Below, one piece after another: positions 12,336 to 13,333 of a stretch of DNA of 13,333 bases (the first letter of the stretch is position 1; each line of letters opens with the position of its first letter). The notes below the pieces were generated by a model. The model was not told the DNA's origin, searched no databases, and worked only from the letters and a program-made list of their open reading frames with translations. This DNA is from Bacilli bacterium. GTDB taxonomy: Bacteria; Bacillota_I; Bacilli_A; RF39; UBA660. The stretch lies in the NCBI GenBank assembly GCA_900751815.1, contig CAADST010000137.1:1-13333 (forward strand), written 5' to 3'. A program made the translations under genes and the position numbers.

Positions 12336-12880
12336 GATTTTATCCTATAAATAGCTTTAAGTAATTCATCTAATTCCGTATAGTAATCTAATCTTATACC
12401 ATTTTTACTACTAGTATTGATAAATTCTACAATTTTTGGAACATCAACATATTTTGTTAAAATATTATCAAATATATTTTTAGTTTCATAAACTGTTTTT
12501 TCATCCTCTATAATATAAATATGATCAGCACAATTTAAAAACATTTCTAGATTTTTATCAACTAAAATAATTTTTCTTCCATAATTAGCTATCCTCTTAA
12601 AAAGAGTGCTAAAGTATTCTAAATCTTTTTTAATCATTCCTTTAGAAAAATTAACTAATCTTATTTCTTTATCATGCAAGTGACTTGCAAGTATTACCTT
12701 GTTTTTATCTCTACTAGATAAATCATCAAATAATACACTTTTTATAGATTCATCTAACTTAACCATTTTTAAGGCATCTTGCATTTTATAAGTAATAATT
12801 TCTTCTACTTTTTTACCACTATAATCCTCTTCTATATAATCATCACTTATAATACCAATTATTTTACCATCTAATTCCAT
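12332..12880 (-). CDS. Degenerate EcfA2-like ABC ATPase, lacks Walker A
   Basis: The 182-residue product aligns by eye with the second half of ECF-transporter ATPases (EcfA2). The start G-K-I-I-G-I-I-S-D-D fits the region around the Q-loop. D-L-S-S-R-D-K-N-K-V-I-L-A-S (53-66) stands where L-S-G-G-Q-x-x-R-V-A-I-A should be. I-I-L-V-D-K-N (104-110) replaces the switch region S-H-D, and the family-like tail V-D-V-P-K-I-V-E-F-I-N and D-E-L-L-K-A-I-Y-R remains. The N-terminal 80 or so residues with the Walker A loop are missing and cannot lie upstream, because the EcfA1-like gene ends there (10-base overlap). No Walker B Asp-Glu is visible. It should not hydrolyse ATP. It is still open, coupled on both sides and bears a ribosome site, so it may be retained for another role; it could also be decaying. 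Confidence 0.75.
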   Translation of the reverse strand: MELDGKIIGIISDDYIEEDYSGKKVEEIITYKMQDALKMVKLDESIKSVLFDDLSSRDKNKVILASHLHDKEIRLVNFSKGMIKKDLEYFSTLFKRIANYGRKIILVDKNLEMFLNCADHIYIIEDEKTVYETKNIFDNILTKYVDVPKIVEFINTSSKNGIRLDYYTELDELLKAIYRIKS

Positions 12881-13333
12881 AATTCACCTACTAAAGAAGA
12901 AGTATCATAATAAATTTTATCTAAAATATCATAAAATTCTAAAGAAAGCGATAAATCAACTACAAAAGGAAGACCAAATCCTAATCTTTTTAATAACTTT
13001 TCTTCTTTTAATACTTCTTTAGTTTCTCCTTCAACAACTATATTTTCTTTATCAAATACAATTAAATAATCCGCAAGTAAGGTATCTTCAACATTACTAG
13101 TAATTATTATATATTTAATATTTTGTTTATTTAATAAATCTAATATTTCTTTTTTTTGAGTATTCTTTAAATAATAAAATGTTTCATTAAAAACAATTCT
13201 TTTTGAAGAAAAGAACTCTAATTTACTTTTTAAATCACTAAAATTCATTTTACTTATTATTGGATAATCCTTAAATTTATCTAATAATACTTTATTAATA
13301 GAATTACTTAAAATACAATAATTTTTAGATTCA
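12871..13333 (-). CDS. Degenerate EcfA1-like ABC ATPase, 5' end outside the window
   Basis: The frame is open from TAG (12871-12873) to the right edge, about 154 codons, so an ATG at 13248 is internal or at best an alternative start. The C-terminal part is clearly EcfA1-like: K-K-E-I-L-D-L-L, then L-L-A-D-Y-L-I-V-F-D-K, V-V-E-G-E-T-K-E-V-L, and G-F-G-L-P-F-V-V-D-L-S-L-S-L (90-103 counting from 13248). Key residues are changed. The Walker B-like strand reads R-I-V-F-N-E (Asp to Asn, Glu kept), the switch histidine region reads I-I-I-T-S-N instead of T-H-D, and no L-S-G-G-Q is recognisable before Walker B. It overlaps the EcfA2-like gene by 10 bases, with the usual ecfA1-ecfA2 order. Whether the Walker A loop survives lies outside the window. 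Confidence 0.7.
   Translation of the reverse strand, partial: ESKNYCILSNSINKVLLDKFKDYPIISKMNFSDLKSKLEFFSSKRIVFNETFYYLKNTQKKEILDLLNKQNIKYIIITSNVEDTLLADYLIVFDKENIVVEGETKEVLKEEKLLKRLGFGLPFVVDLSLSLEFYDILDKIYYDTSSLVGELWN

Overview
The window is AT-rich, tightly packed DNA from a bacterium that looks like a low-GC Firmicute. I infer class Bacilli, possibly one of the reduced, gut-associated Mollicute-like lineages. The clues are the A/T-rich codon use, strong GGAGG-type ribosome binding sites, sigma-A-type promoters with 17-bp spacers, and the truA / rplM-rpsI neighbourhood. Tryptophan is written TGG and TGA ends several genes in overlapping stop/start pairs (3223, 12332), so the standard bacterial code applies and a Mycoplasma-type code does not. 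There are 20 protein genes plus one probable 9-codon leader ORF. All are on the minus strand except one (2097-2747). No tRNA, rRNA, CRISPR array, transposase or integrase is visible.

Reading the minus strand from the right edge, the first genes sit where Firmicutes normally keep ecfA1-ecfA2-ecfT-truA-rplM-rpsI. Here the two ECF ATPase-like genes (12871-13333 and 12332-12880) have lost the residues needed for ATP hydrolysis, ecfT is absent, and truA follows directly. An unknown multi-pass membrane protein (10959-11585) and a small DUF1292-like protein (10622-10903) sit between truA and rplM-rpsI. rplM has a strong promoter and the only long leader in the window, a candidate L13 autoregulatory leader. 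A textbook terminator closes rpsI.

Next comes an orphan AbiEi-type antitoxin (8954-9541). Its promoter is flanked by a perfect inverted repeat. It is followed by two RNA-modification enzymes, an RlmI/COG1092-like methyltransferase and an RluA-family pseudouridine synthase. A terminator hairpin that contains the stop codon ends this operon. A DUF3592 membrane protein and a CwlD-like cell-wall amidase form the next unit.

An Abi_2-family protein with an R-N-x-C-A-H HEPN motif (5019-5948) then lies one base upstream of a membrane-anchored HtrA protease (3878-5017). After another terminator come an RDD membrane protein and a YbaK-type tRNA-editing protein, which converge on the single plus-strand gene, a cysteine-containing protein of unknown function. 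Divergent from that gene is a secreted or anchored DNA/RNA nuclease translationally coupled to a GNAT acetyltransferase. The left edge holds most of an unrecognised helical protein.

The most unusual points are the decayed or repurposed ECF ATPase pair, the orphan AbiEi controlling rRNA-modification-type genes, and the Abi/HEPN-HtrA couple. No complete new system is proven. These are leads from a single sequence read by eye, without database searches.
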